Assembly (NCBI GenBank): GCA_015680685.1
Contig: MNCI01035790.1
Coordinates: forward strand, 400,636-464,635
DNA: 64,000 nt
Reading direction: 5' to 3'
Source of the DNA: Gnetum montanum
Taxonomy: Eukaryota > Streptophyta > Gnetopsida > Gnetales > Gnetaceae
Shown here: positions 34,753-44,039 of the stretch, in pieces
Numbering within the stretch: position 1 is the first letter of the stretch
Layout of the letters: each line of letters starts with the position of its first letter
The notes under the pieces: generated by a model
The model's database searches: none
Seen by the model: the letters and a program-made list of their open reading frames with translations, nothing else
What the model was told of the DNA's origin: nothing
Program-made: the position numbers and the translations under genes

Positions 34753-35180
34753 TTAACCTGATGATTGCACTATGTAGTGTAGGTCAAATTCAGCTATCAA
34801 GGCTTTCCAGCAGGCTATTCGACTCGTTTCGTAAATGTTTCTTGTTATAGCCCTTAGTACATTATCCTTGCAAATTATGTTAACTTGGTTACAGAAGAGG
34901 TAATGTCGCCATTTTCTTAAAGAAAAGACCAAAGCTAAACATGATCTCTCTACGTCGTTGTACTTTTTCTCGTGGGCAACTAATGCGTGGCTTAAATAAT
35001 ATACAGGGACTTCAGTTCTGTCATCTTGTTTCTGGTAAAGCATAGACGCGATTGACGAATCCGAAGCTGCAAGATAGATGTAAAACGACTTATTGTTTTG
35101 AGGTGGATAAACCGTGGGTAATCAGGCAAGTGCCATTTTAATGTTATTGAATGCTTCTTGACACTGCGGAGTCCATTCAA
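34753..35180 (-). pseudogene. Retroviral-type RNase H of element C
   Basis: Follows reverse transcriptase after a stop near 35121. It reads FYIYLAASDSSIASMLYQKQ, VPVYYLSHAL, EKKYNDVERSCLALVF and WRHYLFCNQVNI, the usual order of the domain. It degrades the RNA strand of the RNA-DNA hybrid. The catalytic first Asp region is decayed, as is typical of Tat elements with a second RNase H. Confidence 0.8.
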
Positions 35181-36425
35181 AATGGACGTTCTTGCGTAAC
35201 AGGTGGTTCATAGGTTTTAGTTTGTCTGTTAGTTTTTCTATGAAGTGCCTGATAAACTGTAATCTACCTTGTAGACCTCGAAGTTCGGTAAGGTTGCTGG
35301 GTGGTTTCAGGTTTGTTATGGCCTTAACCTTATCGGGGTCTACTCGTATCCTTGCTTCTGAAGCTATGAATCTAAGCATTTTGCCTGTCTTGACGCCGAA
35401 GACACATTTTTTTGGGTTGAGTCTCAATTCGTACTTTAAACAACGTTTTAGTACTAAGTCGAGATCTTGTACATGTTGTTCCACTGTTTTTGACTTAACC
35501 ACAATGTCATCCATGTAGTCATTAAGTGAGTGTAACATGTAATCGCTAAAGATGAACGTCATTGCTCTTTGATACGTGGCCTCAGCGTTCTTGAGACCAA
35601 AGGGCATCATTGTGTAACAAAAGGTTCCCCATGGTGTCATAAAGGTTGTCCAGAGTTGATGCTCTGGGTTAATGCGTATTTGATTGTATCCTGAGAAGCC
35701 ATCCATAAAAGATAATAAGGCATGTCCGGCAGTCGAGTCAACAAGTTGATCTATGCTGGGCAGAGGAAAATCATCTTTTATGGTTGCAATATTTAAATCC
35801 CGGAAGTCAATGCATAAGCAAATGCTTCCGTTCTTCTTCGGAACAATGACCATGTTTGATACCCATTCGGCGTAATCAACAGCCCGGATGAAACTAGCCT
35901 GATAAAGCTTGGTGATCTCATTACAAACTGCCAATGCCACTTCGGGTTTGACTTTTCGTGCCTTTTGTTTTACTGGTCTCAATTTCGGATTGAGGATAAT
36001 GTTGTGCTGGACAATTCGGGGATGTAGTCCTGGCATGTCTATGTAAGACCAAGCGAATGCTTTCATGTTGTCCCTAAGCACGTCTTCAATGTTTTTGGCT
36101 AGTTGCGGTTTGAGCAATGTGCTTAATTTTAGTATTTTAATTTCCCCATCAGGCATGGTGATGGGAGTTTCGGTCAACGGGAATTCAGTGATATTTTTGG
36201 CTTCTATGTCGAGGGATTTTGTCATGCACTTGTAGTTGTCTGTTGTCTGCTGTGTCGAGGCTATGACTGCGTTGTCTGTTGATGAACTTAAGTGGATGAG
36301 GTTTATGTTGATGTCCCTTACAATTCTGCCGTATGGTCCATCGATAATTAATGGTTCGGTTAAGTGCTGGAAATCCATCAGGCTTGCTCCTACCAATACA
36401 CAGAGAGTTGAATGAGCTAATGGAT
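35122..36425 (-). CDS. Reverse transcriptase of element C
   Basis: An open 424-codon frame (from the ATG at 36396; open further to about 36425) copies element RNA to DNA. Motifs in order: KARKVKPEV and IRAVDYAEWVSNMVIVPKKN, CIDFRDLNIAT, DDFPLPSIDQLVD, SFMDGFSGYNQIRI, TMMPFGLKNAEATYQRAM, the active site YMDDIVVKS, LNPKKCVFGV and LRGLQGRLQFIRHFI, then the FEWTPQCQEAF connection. No internal stop and the YMDD is intact, so this domain is the best kept part of C. Its N-terminal edge lies against the antisense-gene segment, not against protease. Confidence 0.92.
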
Positions 36426-36504
36426 ATCACTCTATGTTCTTTGGTAATTTTAAATTATGTGTACATGCACGATGGTGGATTATCGTCACACTGGGACGCA
36501 TGGT

Positions 36505-36725
36505 AGTTTAAGGCCGTACCGGGCCGTAACGGCAGTTTAAAGCCTTACCGGGTTGAATGTAACCCGTGGGTGATAGTTTAAGGCCTTGCCGGGCCGTAAT
36601 GGCAGTTTAAGGCCGTACCGGGCCGAATGTAACCCGTGGGTGGCAGTTTAAGGCCTTGCCGGGCTGTAATGGGTTCGTATGTGGTAGTTTAAGACCGTAC
36701 CGGGCCGTACTGGCAGTTTAAGCTA
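36505..36725. repeat. AGTTTAAGGCC-type minisatellite upstream of the antisense gene
   Basis: Six or seven units of CAGTTTAAGGCCGTACCGGGCC with variable linkers (GTAACGG, GAATGTAACCCGTGGGTGG). GGCC-TACC-GGGCC gives each unit a short fold-back. It lies between the reverse transcriptase start (minus) and the TATA box of the antisense gene (plus). Confidence 0.8.
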
Positions 36726-36895
36726 GAATTTTCGGCGTAAATGCCTGAAATGAGGTTCACAGGGGAACCGGGATGTAGTAATTTCTATTTTTTATTATTT
36801 TTAAGCGAATTTTTGGTGAAAAATGGGTAAAAAGGCAAAAAGTAGCAAACTGGGAGGCGGCGGCGTAAGTAGCGGTGTCAGTGTTGGCGGAGCGT

Positions 36896-36904
36896 TATAA
36901 AAAG
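36896..36904 (+). promoter_or_regulatory. TATA box of the antisense gene in C
   Basis: TATAAAAAG in GGAGCGTTATAAAAAGGGG lies 224 bases before the first ATG (37120) of the spliced gene, with a G-run directly after it. No other good TATA box is nearby. Promoter activity is inferred. Confidence 0.55.
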
Positions 36905-36939
36905 GGGGGGGGAAGCTTCATTTGTTACTTCGCATTCTG

Positions 36940-37945
36940 AGCGTAAGCGACTGAGCGAGCGTAAGCGTAAACTGCGAAACCTTGTGTAAGCATAAACCCA
37001 AACCCCAGCATAGACGCCGACGATCAAACCCCAGCGTAGACGCTGAGCGTAGAAGGTCGAGCGTAGGCGTAGAGTTTTAACCCTCAGCGTAAGCTGTCAA
37101 TCCCAGCGTAGACGCCGAGATGGGCAGAGGCAAGGAAGTGGAAGGGTAGGGGAGGAAGAGTCCTGACTTGACCTTCGCAGAGGAGACCGAAGCCATGCTG
37201 CAGTGCCTGCCCCGGCCAAGGATTCCATCATGGCCTGGAAAATCACACAGGTAGGCTTTGATCCCGCCTCTGTTAGTTATTTTTGCTTATGCAAATTTCG
37301 TAGCGTAGACAGTCTCGCAGAGGGTTTCGGCGTATACGCCGAGCATAAAGTTTGGCGTAGAGACTTCGGCGTATATGCCGAGCGTAAAGTTTGGCGTAGA
37401 GACTTCAGCGTATACACCGAGCGTAAATTCGCAGCGTAAGGTCCGGTTAGCGTAAACTGTCATAGTGTAATCGGTTTTATCGGTGGACAGCGTAAACACT
37501 TTTCTTGCATGCTTGTATCAGCGTAAACCACGGTGTAATAAGTTTTCTATGCGCGAAGTTTTATTAGCGTAAGTTCTATCTATGCTGCGACGGTGTATAC
37601 ACTGAGGGTTTGTTCAGCGTGTACGCTAAGCGTGCACAGTTGTTTTTACAGCATAGACTTGTTTTTCATGTTTCTGGCGTAAACCGTTTGTTCAGTGTCT
37701 GGCATAGACAATTTATGTTGATCACTTCCGTGGCGTATACACTGGGGGTTTCTTCAGCGTATACGTTGAGCGTAAGGGGTTCGGGCGTCAACGTAAACAG
37801 TTAGTTGTCAACGTATACGCTAGGTCAGGCAGCGTATACGCCAGGTGTGATCAGATTTCGATAGCGTATACGCTAGGTTTAGTAGCGTTTACGCCGGGCG
37901 TAAACAAATTTTGGCAGCGTCTACGCTGAGCGTTAACAGTTAGAA
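36940..37945. repeat. GCGTATACGC-type repeats around the first exon and in intron 1 of the antisense gene
   Basis: Units such as AGCGTAGACGCCGAGCGTA (36940-37115) and GCGTATACGCCGAGCGTAAAG (37310-37440, 37600-37930), including near-direct copies of TTTGGCGTAGAGACTTC at about 37350 and 37392. It is the same palindrome as in the C LTRs. The part 37251-38040 is removed as intron 1. Confidence 0.75.
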
Positions 37946-40900
37946 AATTTTTCTAAGTGTTAGTCTACGATGTGAACCTTTGTTTTTCGCGTTGTTTTGA
38001 TGCATGGCTGATTTTACGTTGGTACTCTGGTTGTTTGTAGGGACACCAAGCCTTTTCTCCTCGTGGTTGAGCTTGTTAGGGTGCTAACATGGTTTGGCCC
38101 CATGGAGGTGGATGAGCCTACCCCAGACCTAATTGTGGACCACAACGGGGTTTGGTTCAGAGAAGGTGCATCTGAATTCTTGTCCTTCATACTGGACAAT
38201 TTTGAAGTAGTTATCTGGTCACACCTGAATGAACTAGTGTTATGGAGCATACTTGAGGCAATGTTGTCGGGATCCGTGGAGGGTGTCGTTGTCTTCATGG
38301 AAGACATCGACGAGGGGCAGCTTACGAATGAGGACGGTTCTTTCCGCGGGCCCAGGTCCACATGCTCGTTAACGTGCGTGTGGGCCCGATTACCACGAGG
38401 GCAGGACTTCCTTGACAACACCTTATTCTTAGCCGCGCGTGCACACACATTGTTCCAGAACCCTCCTAGCACAGTGTATCGGGTGGGTAGGTAGGACTGT
38501 TCAAGTCTATTGCTTTTTTTTGCCATTTGACATTTGTCTTAGTTTTGACATCTGTTCGTTTGTAGGCCTAAAGTTAATGCAGACGGAATATGTGTCGAGG
38601 ATGATGGGCTTGCCTTAGCACATACTGCTCTAGAGGCATTCATGGTGGGTCCCACCCTTCATAAAGCTGTATTAGCTCTAATGAAGGGGGATATCGTCTA
38701 TTTTCACCAACGGTTCTCTAGAGCGTTGGCATGTGCTAAGCTTGTGGATGGCTGGATAAAGATTGGTCGGACCAAGGGCCAGTTTTCCCTCGTGACTCTG
38801 GTTCAGGCAGCACATCCAAGTCTACTACAGGAGGTAAATGACAATGTCTTTTGGATGTGCTAACATGTTTTAACTGCTGAGAGTTATACTGATACGACGA
38901 TCTTACATTGCGTTTACAGTTGATGCACCTCCTGGCGGGGATCCTATTACAACCGGGTGAACTGAGACAACACTGTCAATGAAGTTCGGGGAGGTGACTA
39001 AGGCTCAAAAATGGTTGCGCAGCCATGCTCTGCCATCTATTGTTCGCTGCTTGAACAATGCCAGCCTTATGGAGCTCTTCATGACCCCAAGTCCTGATGT
39101 ATCAATAGGGGAAATTATTGGGATCATGGATTCTTTTAATGAGTCTATCTCCTACTACAACACCCGGATTAAGGGTGTTAAGTTAGTTTTCCATCTATCG
39201 CCAAAATTCTTTTCAGACTTATTTGGGGTAACGGCAGATGGCATAGGTGTAGTTTTAGACAGAGCTCATAAAGAGCTCCATACGGTGCACGATTTGGACG
39301 ACTGGTTGGGCTTGGCCAAGGATGCCAAGGGATTCTCGATGCAGGGGAAGGAAAAGGTTGAGGAGGTAAATGAACTATATCCCCTGTTTAGGGCACGGGT
39401 ATTTCCCAAAACCCTTTCTTAGGTGCGGAGCCTTGGGGTTGAGGCTGTGCACGTTATGTGAACTATCCTGGAAACTGGCATGCACTATAACTGGGCTGAA
39501 TTTTTGTTGTTGGGCATGCACAAGGAGATAGTGCAATTACGCTTGAATGTCAAGGCACAATCCCACTTTACCTTTGCCTTCTTCGCCGGTTACCTTCGTC
39601 GCTTCGCCAAATTTCTGATAGTTTGCACAGACAATAAGTTTGTTCTATGGGATCGGGGTCAACTATCCCGCCCATGGATCAATCACTTATACGACACAGC
39701 CAAGTCCCAGGATGCGCCTGAGGGCATCAACGAGTCCGTGACTATCATGACCGGGGGATTGTCGGGTACCTCAATTCATACTTGGGATAGTCTGGGGTTA
39801 GAGCCAGATTATGTGCCCCTCACTGCAAGAAGAGCTGAGCAGGTTATCAAAAAAACTATGGGCTAGGCCAAATCGAAGCTGAAGAGACACGAATGCGCAA
39901 CCGAGGAAGCTTCTAATGTGGGGGAGCCACAAGTAAAGCACATAAGATTCAAGATGCCCGGTATGTAGACTTCACCAGCTTATTGTTTTATCATTTTTGT
40001 CTTGTTCATAATTCTTTCTTCAATCGCTTACATGTCACTGATGTCTTTGGCTTGATTTGAGAAGTGAGGAAGCAGGCACTAGAAACCATTACTGAGGAGG
40101 AGGAGACCAACGCGGAGCGGAATAATGAAGAGGAAAACATGGACAAGGATCAAGGAGGAGGAATGGAGGAATTAAAGGAAAACACCACGGAAATTGAGCC
40201 GTTGGATGATCAAGGTTGTATCGATCAAGTGTTTAGTAGCTTTCTCAAGGGAAATCTGGATTTAGGGGATCCCCCAGAAGGTGACAAGGAACACGGTATG
40301 TTTTCTTTTTATCTTACTCTGTATTGTTTCGTTAGTTGTCATTTCTATGGTCTTTTATTTTCATGTTTTCATTTCTTCTAGACGAAGGCAGCGAGACCAG
40401 GACGGTGCGCTTAGACATATCCACGAAGATGGTTCCCCCTGAGAGGATCGTGGAGGTTAGTTCATCCCGCACTCGTGAGCCATTTACTTGGACAGAAATG
40501 CCAAGTAAAATGGATTTTGTGGTTGGAATCGCAGAAGAAGTTGCTGAATGAATTCAGGAGGTCCACCCCGAAATAGGTATGATGTTTTTAAATGGTTTGT
40601 CGTTTTAGAGCGTCACACCCTGTTTCTGTTGTCTTAACGTTTGATCTTTTGTATACATAGGTGCCAAGTTGAGGTGGGATCCCTCCGAGAGCATCAGTAT
40701 AGAGAGTTTACCTTCGCGATCCCCAGAGGTTGAGCAGGTGCCAAGGCCTATTTATGATGAGGTGGCGGAAGGCCTAGTACACAACGCTAAGTCACTATAG
40801 ACTTGTAGGCGTTCTGTCAAGCAGTTGTAGCTACAGATCTAGGCAAAAGAAAATGAAGTCTCCGAGTTGTTGGTTGAACGTGACGATCTTAAGGCTCGCT

Positions 40901-41675
40901 AAGAGTTCGCTGCTGCCAAGCTAAGCGGTGATCGCTCTTGGCGAACATCCGAGGTTATGTATACGAGATATTGGAATCTACTAAATCGTCATGCGTCACT
41001 GACTCGGAGAATGGCAGAGCATAAAGCCCAAATTGATCTTCCGAACCTCAAATGTCAAGATTGGAAAGCCTTCACTTCCAAGGTTTACAAGTGGGGTCAA
41101 GACGAAAAGAATCACAAACATCACTACAGGAAGTCATTAAAAGAAGTGTCCGTTGAAAAGCGGCAACTAGAAATGTTTGTGGAGGGTTTGGGTTTGCGTT
41201 ATGCCTTCGATACTTTTGCCCAAAACACAACTGTCGAGATGGAGTCGCCTACCAGGGTGATTACGACTGCCTCTAGGGAAGTGTCTGTGGGTGAATTTCC
41301 TTTGAAACGTCATACCTGGTCGGCTGTTGACAAGGGAAAGGCCTTGGCAAACGTTGACCTAGGCCTTGGTGAGACCGATTGGGCTAATGTCTCGGAAGAG
41401 AAAATCCTTCGTCGCCTGGAATTTAGCTTGGGGGGATCTCCTATGGTAAGTGCTTTGTCATTATGAATTTGATTTGCTGAATAATGTTTGAAATTTTGGC
41501 TTTCTGTTATTCTTACATTGATTGTCTCCTTTTGTGTTTTCAGGATGAAGGTGGTGATGATGCCCAAGAAGCTGGCCCCAGTGGAGCGGGGGCCCCTGAT
41601 GTTAGTGGATCTAAAGGGGACGATCCTCCCATCCCTAATGCTCAGTTTTTAGTTTTGCCTTTAGAACTATGCTGA
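37120..41675 (+). pseudogene. Antisense eight-exon gene inside element C (FCP1/NIF-like region plus unknown domains)
   Basis: Exons from phase-matched GT-AG sites: 37120-37250, 38041-38490, 38566-38833, 38920-39960, 40062-40295, 40382-40576, 40661-41445, 41544-41675. Exon 2 reads TKPFLLVVELVRVLTWFG, EPTPDLIVDHNGVWF and EFLSFILDNFEVVIWS, then DNTLFLAARAHTLFQNPPST, matching the layout of FCP1/NIF HAD phosphatases, but the DxDx(T/V) and DDS acids are replaced (VELVRV; AAR). Exon 4 (FHLSPKFFSDLFGV; MHYNWAEFLLLGMHKE; FTFAFFAGYLRRFAKF) weakly resembles plant transposon-associated proteins. Exons 5-8 are acidic, then coiled-coil-like, with an acidic end. In-frame stops occur in exons 1, 4, 6 and 7, and exon 3 to 4 needs a frame change. 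Origin unknown; a captured or long-carried gene is my inference. Confidence 0.6.
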
Positions 41676-41920
41676 CTCAAATTGATACGTGAATTGTAAA
41701 TTGAAAATATTGAAATAAATGGAAACAATTGATACTTATAATTGCACAGCATTGCATGTATAAAATTTTTTTGTTGATTTTGAGTTTGATTGCACACACG
41801 ACACGACAATGTAAAATATTTTGGTTTATTATATTTTTATTTATATTTTGTTTTGTTTTGTTCTAAGTGTAATATGCAGATGTAATCATAAGAGGGAAAA
41901 CGAAGTACGAGTGTCCATGC
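41676..41920. other. AT-rich end of the antisense gene segment
   Basis: Sequence after the last antisense exon, AT-rich, likely its 3' untranslated part. It runs into the minisatellite. Confidence 0.4.
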
Positions 41921-42170
41921 GTAGTTTAAGGCCATTTTGGGCCTCATTGTAAACAAGTAACATTTCGGATAACGAGGATGGGTTTCTCGATTGACCGACC
42001 ATTGCTGATCGTGGCTAGTTTTATGTCATTGCGGACATGATAGTTTAACGTCTTTCAGGACAGGGAGCGTAGTTTAATGTTTTTTCTGATTTGTTGTAGT
42101 TTAACGTCATTTCGGACAAGTTGTAGTTTAACGTTGTTTCGGATGTGCTATAGTTTAACGTCGTTTTGGA
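41921..42170. repeat. TAGTTTAACGTC-type minisatellite between the antisense gene and protease
   Basis: About seven units of ~30 bases, consensus near TAGTTTAACGTCATTTCGGACAAG, sharing the AGTTTA core with the arrays at 32481 and 36505. It overlaps the 3' end of the protease frame on the minus strand. Confidence 0.8.
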
Positions 42171-43539
42171 TTGGTTGAGATGGTATGACTTTAGGAATTT
42201 TTTGATTTTTTTTAATGTTAGGCGATGTGTCAATGGGTATGATTCTGTATTTAGCGTCCCCATCGCTGATTACGTTAAATGGTAATTCGGCCCAAGGGAC
42301 ATCTGATGTAATGGCTTCTGTGTCAATGTTTTTGGATGTTTTAGTATTTGTGGCGAGTTCTGTGTTAGTTTCTAATTGAGAAGGTGTATGTATGATGTTA
42401 GGTGCAGGTGTCTCTGTTTTAGGTGGATCATGTTCTATGTTTAAAGGATTGACACCTACCGGTTGTTGTTCGCTTGTGTCATTTCGGCTAGGCTCTTCAA
42501 GCTCAACCTCTGAGCCTTGGTCTGTGTCTATGTGTGATGAAATAATAGGTGTAGCCGCTTCCCCGTGTATGATGATTTCACTACCTTCATAAGGTAGGTG
42601 AATCTCTTGATGTATAGGGGATGAGACTGCTTTCAGTTGAGCCAACCAGGGTCTTCCTAATATTAGGTTGAATCCTAGCATTTCATTGACCACTACAAAG
42701 TCGGCAGATGTGGGAAACTGGTCCCCTGCTATGAAGTCTAAGGTCACTACGCCTTTGACCATCACGCATGACCCACTGAATGATTTTAAACATGTAGTTG
42801 CGGTTGGCTTGATTAACTCCATCAGCCCTAGTTGTTCAATGATGGGGTATGGTACTACATTTGTAGCAGCTCCATCATCTACATGGACCCTATGTATCTT
42901 GAACTGGTTTATGCATATCGTTATGAACATGGGGGCTGTTGTTATCTCCCCCGTTTTCTTATCCACTTTAATGTTATCGTTGTGGAAGCTTAGTGGTTTA
43001 GACGTTGATCCTTGGTGCGAGGACATTACCGCATGAATGGATGGTTCGTTTGGGGGCAAGTTCTCGCTTACTGGGACGGATGTTAGCATGTGTACCAAAG
43101 CTTCACGATGTATTTGGGATGTAAGAACCAAGTCATACAAGCTTAGTGACGTGTTCTTTTGCTTCAGTGCTTGTGTGACTTGTGTTAAAGTCGTTGCCAA
43201 GTCTCTACTATTGGGCGTGTTTGCATCAGTGGTGACTGGGTCCATTGGGCCTAATAGTTTTATTTCATGTTTCATTGGTTTATCATTTTTGCTCGGGGCT
43301 GTTGTCTTAGATGTATCATGTTTGTTTGATGGTTCACCTTTATGTCCTACGTTTGGTTGACTGTTAGGCGGCGATATGGGTATGGCGCTAAGTGGAGTGG
43401 ATTTAGGTGGCCCTACGGCTAACCGTTGACGCTCCTTCTCCAAGCGTTCACGTGTGAGCCTATCCGCTAGGCATTCTCGTGTGTGGCGTGGAGGTGGGGC
43501 CAGTCTGGGAGCCTCGGGTTGCTTTGGGATTCTCACCAC
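42148..43539 (-). CDS. Protease region of element C
   Basis: A 463-codon open frame. Its middle (about residues 205-300) is the aspartic protease: INQFKIHRVHVDDGAATNVV holds the active-site Asp-Gly (D-[DG]-G-[AS] form common in Tat elements), then FIAGDQFPTSADFVVV and LGFNLILGRPWLAQL, the ILGRPWL signature. The N-terminal 200 residues are a charged, Pro/Ser/Thr-rich linker from gag; the last 120 are acidic. It would cut the polyprotein. The frame ends inside the minisatellite, and reverse transcriptase starts 5.7 kb further on, so in this copy the two cannot be translated together without splicing or deletion of the antisense segment. Confidence 0.82.
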   Translation of the reverse strand: MVRIPKQPEAPRLAPPPRHTRECLADRLTRERLEKERQRLAVGPPKSTPLSAIPISPPNSQPNVGHKGEPSNKHDTSKTTAPSKNDKPMKHEIKLLGPMDPVTTDANTPNSRDLATTLTQVTQALKQKNTSLSLYDLVLTSQIHREALVHMLTSVPVSENLPPNEPSIHAVMSSHQGSTSKPLSFHNDNIKVDKKTGEITTAPMFITICINQFKIHRVHVDDGAATNVVPYPIIEQLGLMELIKPTATTCLKSFSGSCVMVKGVVTLDFIAGDQFPTSADFVVVNEMLGFNLILGRPWLAQLKAVSSPIHQEIHLPYEGSEIIIHGEAATPIISSHIDTDQGSEVELEEPSRNDTSEQQPVGVNPLNIEHDPPKTETPAPNIIHTPSQLETNTELATNTKTSKNIDTEAITSDVPWAELPFNVISDGDAKYRIIPIDTSPNIKKNQKIPKVIPSQPIQNDVKL

Positions 43540-43563
43540 ATATGGAGTTGGGCAGGGTTGTGA

Positions 43564-44036
43564 CTACACAGTCAGATGTGGTTGAGCAGCAGGCTGGTCA
43601 AGCATCCTAACGACGTAGGGGCTAGGTTTGCCTTGTGTTTGTGAGGTGGAGGTTTGGTAATCATTAGGACTTGCAGATGTCCTAACAACGTATGGGGTTT
43701 GTTTGGGCGAAGGCTGGACCTCTGCTGTTGCAACTGCGAGCGGCACTCAAACTATGAAAGGGGTAGGCCGAGTAGGAGGGGTTGATAGATTCGGGGTAGC
43801 GACAGTGGGAGGAACACATACTACATATGGTTTTTGTAGGGTGAATGATGGTTGAGGAATGGATGTGGATGGAGTGGGAGGAACATGGACTGCAAACGGC
43901 TTGTTAGGTGTTTGTTGTTTATATTCAGGGTAGACGGTGTTAATGTTGGGTGTCTCGGGTTCATCATCAAAGTAGATCGTGTTGATAACGTACGGTGCCT
44001 CCTTGGTGTTTAGAGGGTCTTTATACACCCCCATAG
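43564..44036 (-). repeat. PYVV-repeat linker between gag and protease of C
   Basis: The two minus-strand frames here repeat a proline-framed core: APYVINTIY, KPFAVHVPP, KPYVVCVPP, TPFIV, TPYVVRTSAS, SPYVVRMLDQ and, after 43539, TPYVVRIPKQ. Spacing is about 18-30 residues. A stop near 43745 separates the two open pieces. No known domain. Confidence 0.6.
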
Positions 44037-44039
44037 CTT

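Noticed and set aside
37120-41675. The spliced gene as an ordinary host gene disrupted by element C
   Set aside because: It lies wholly inside C, between C's own pol modules and within one target duplication, so it belongs to the element copy. A separate earlier insertion into C is still possible.
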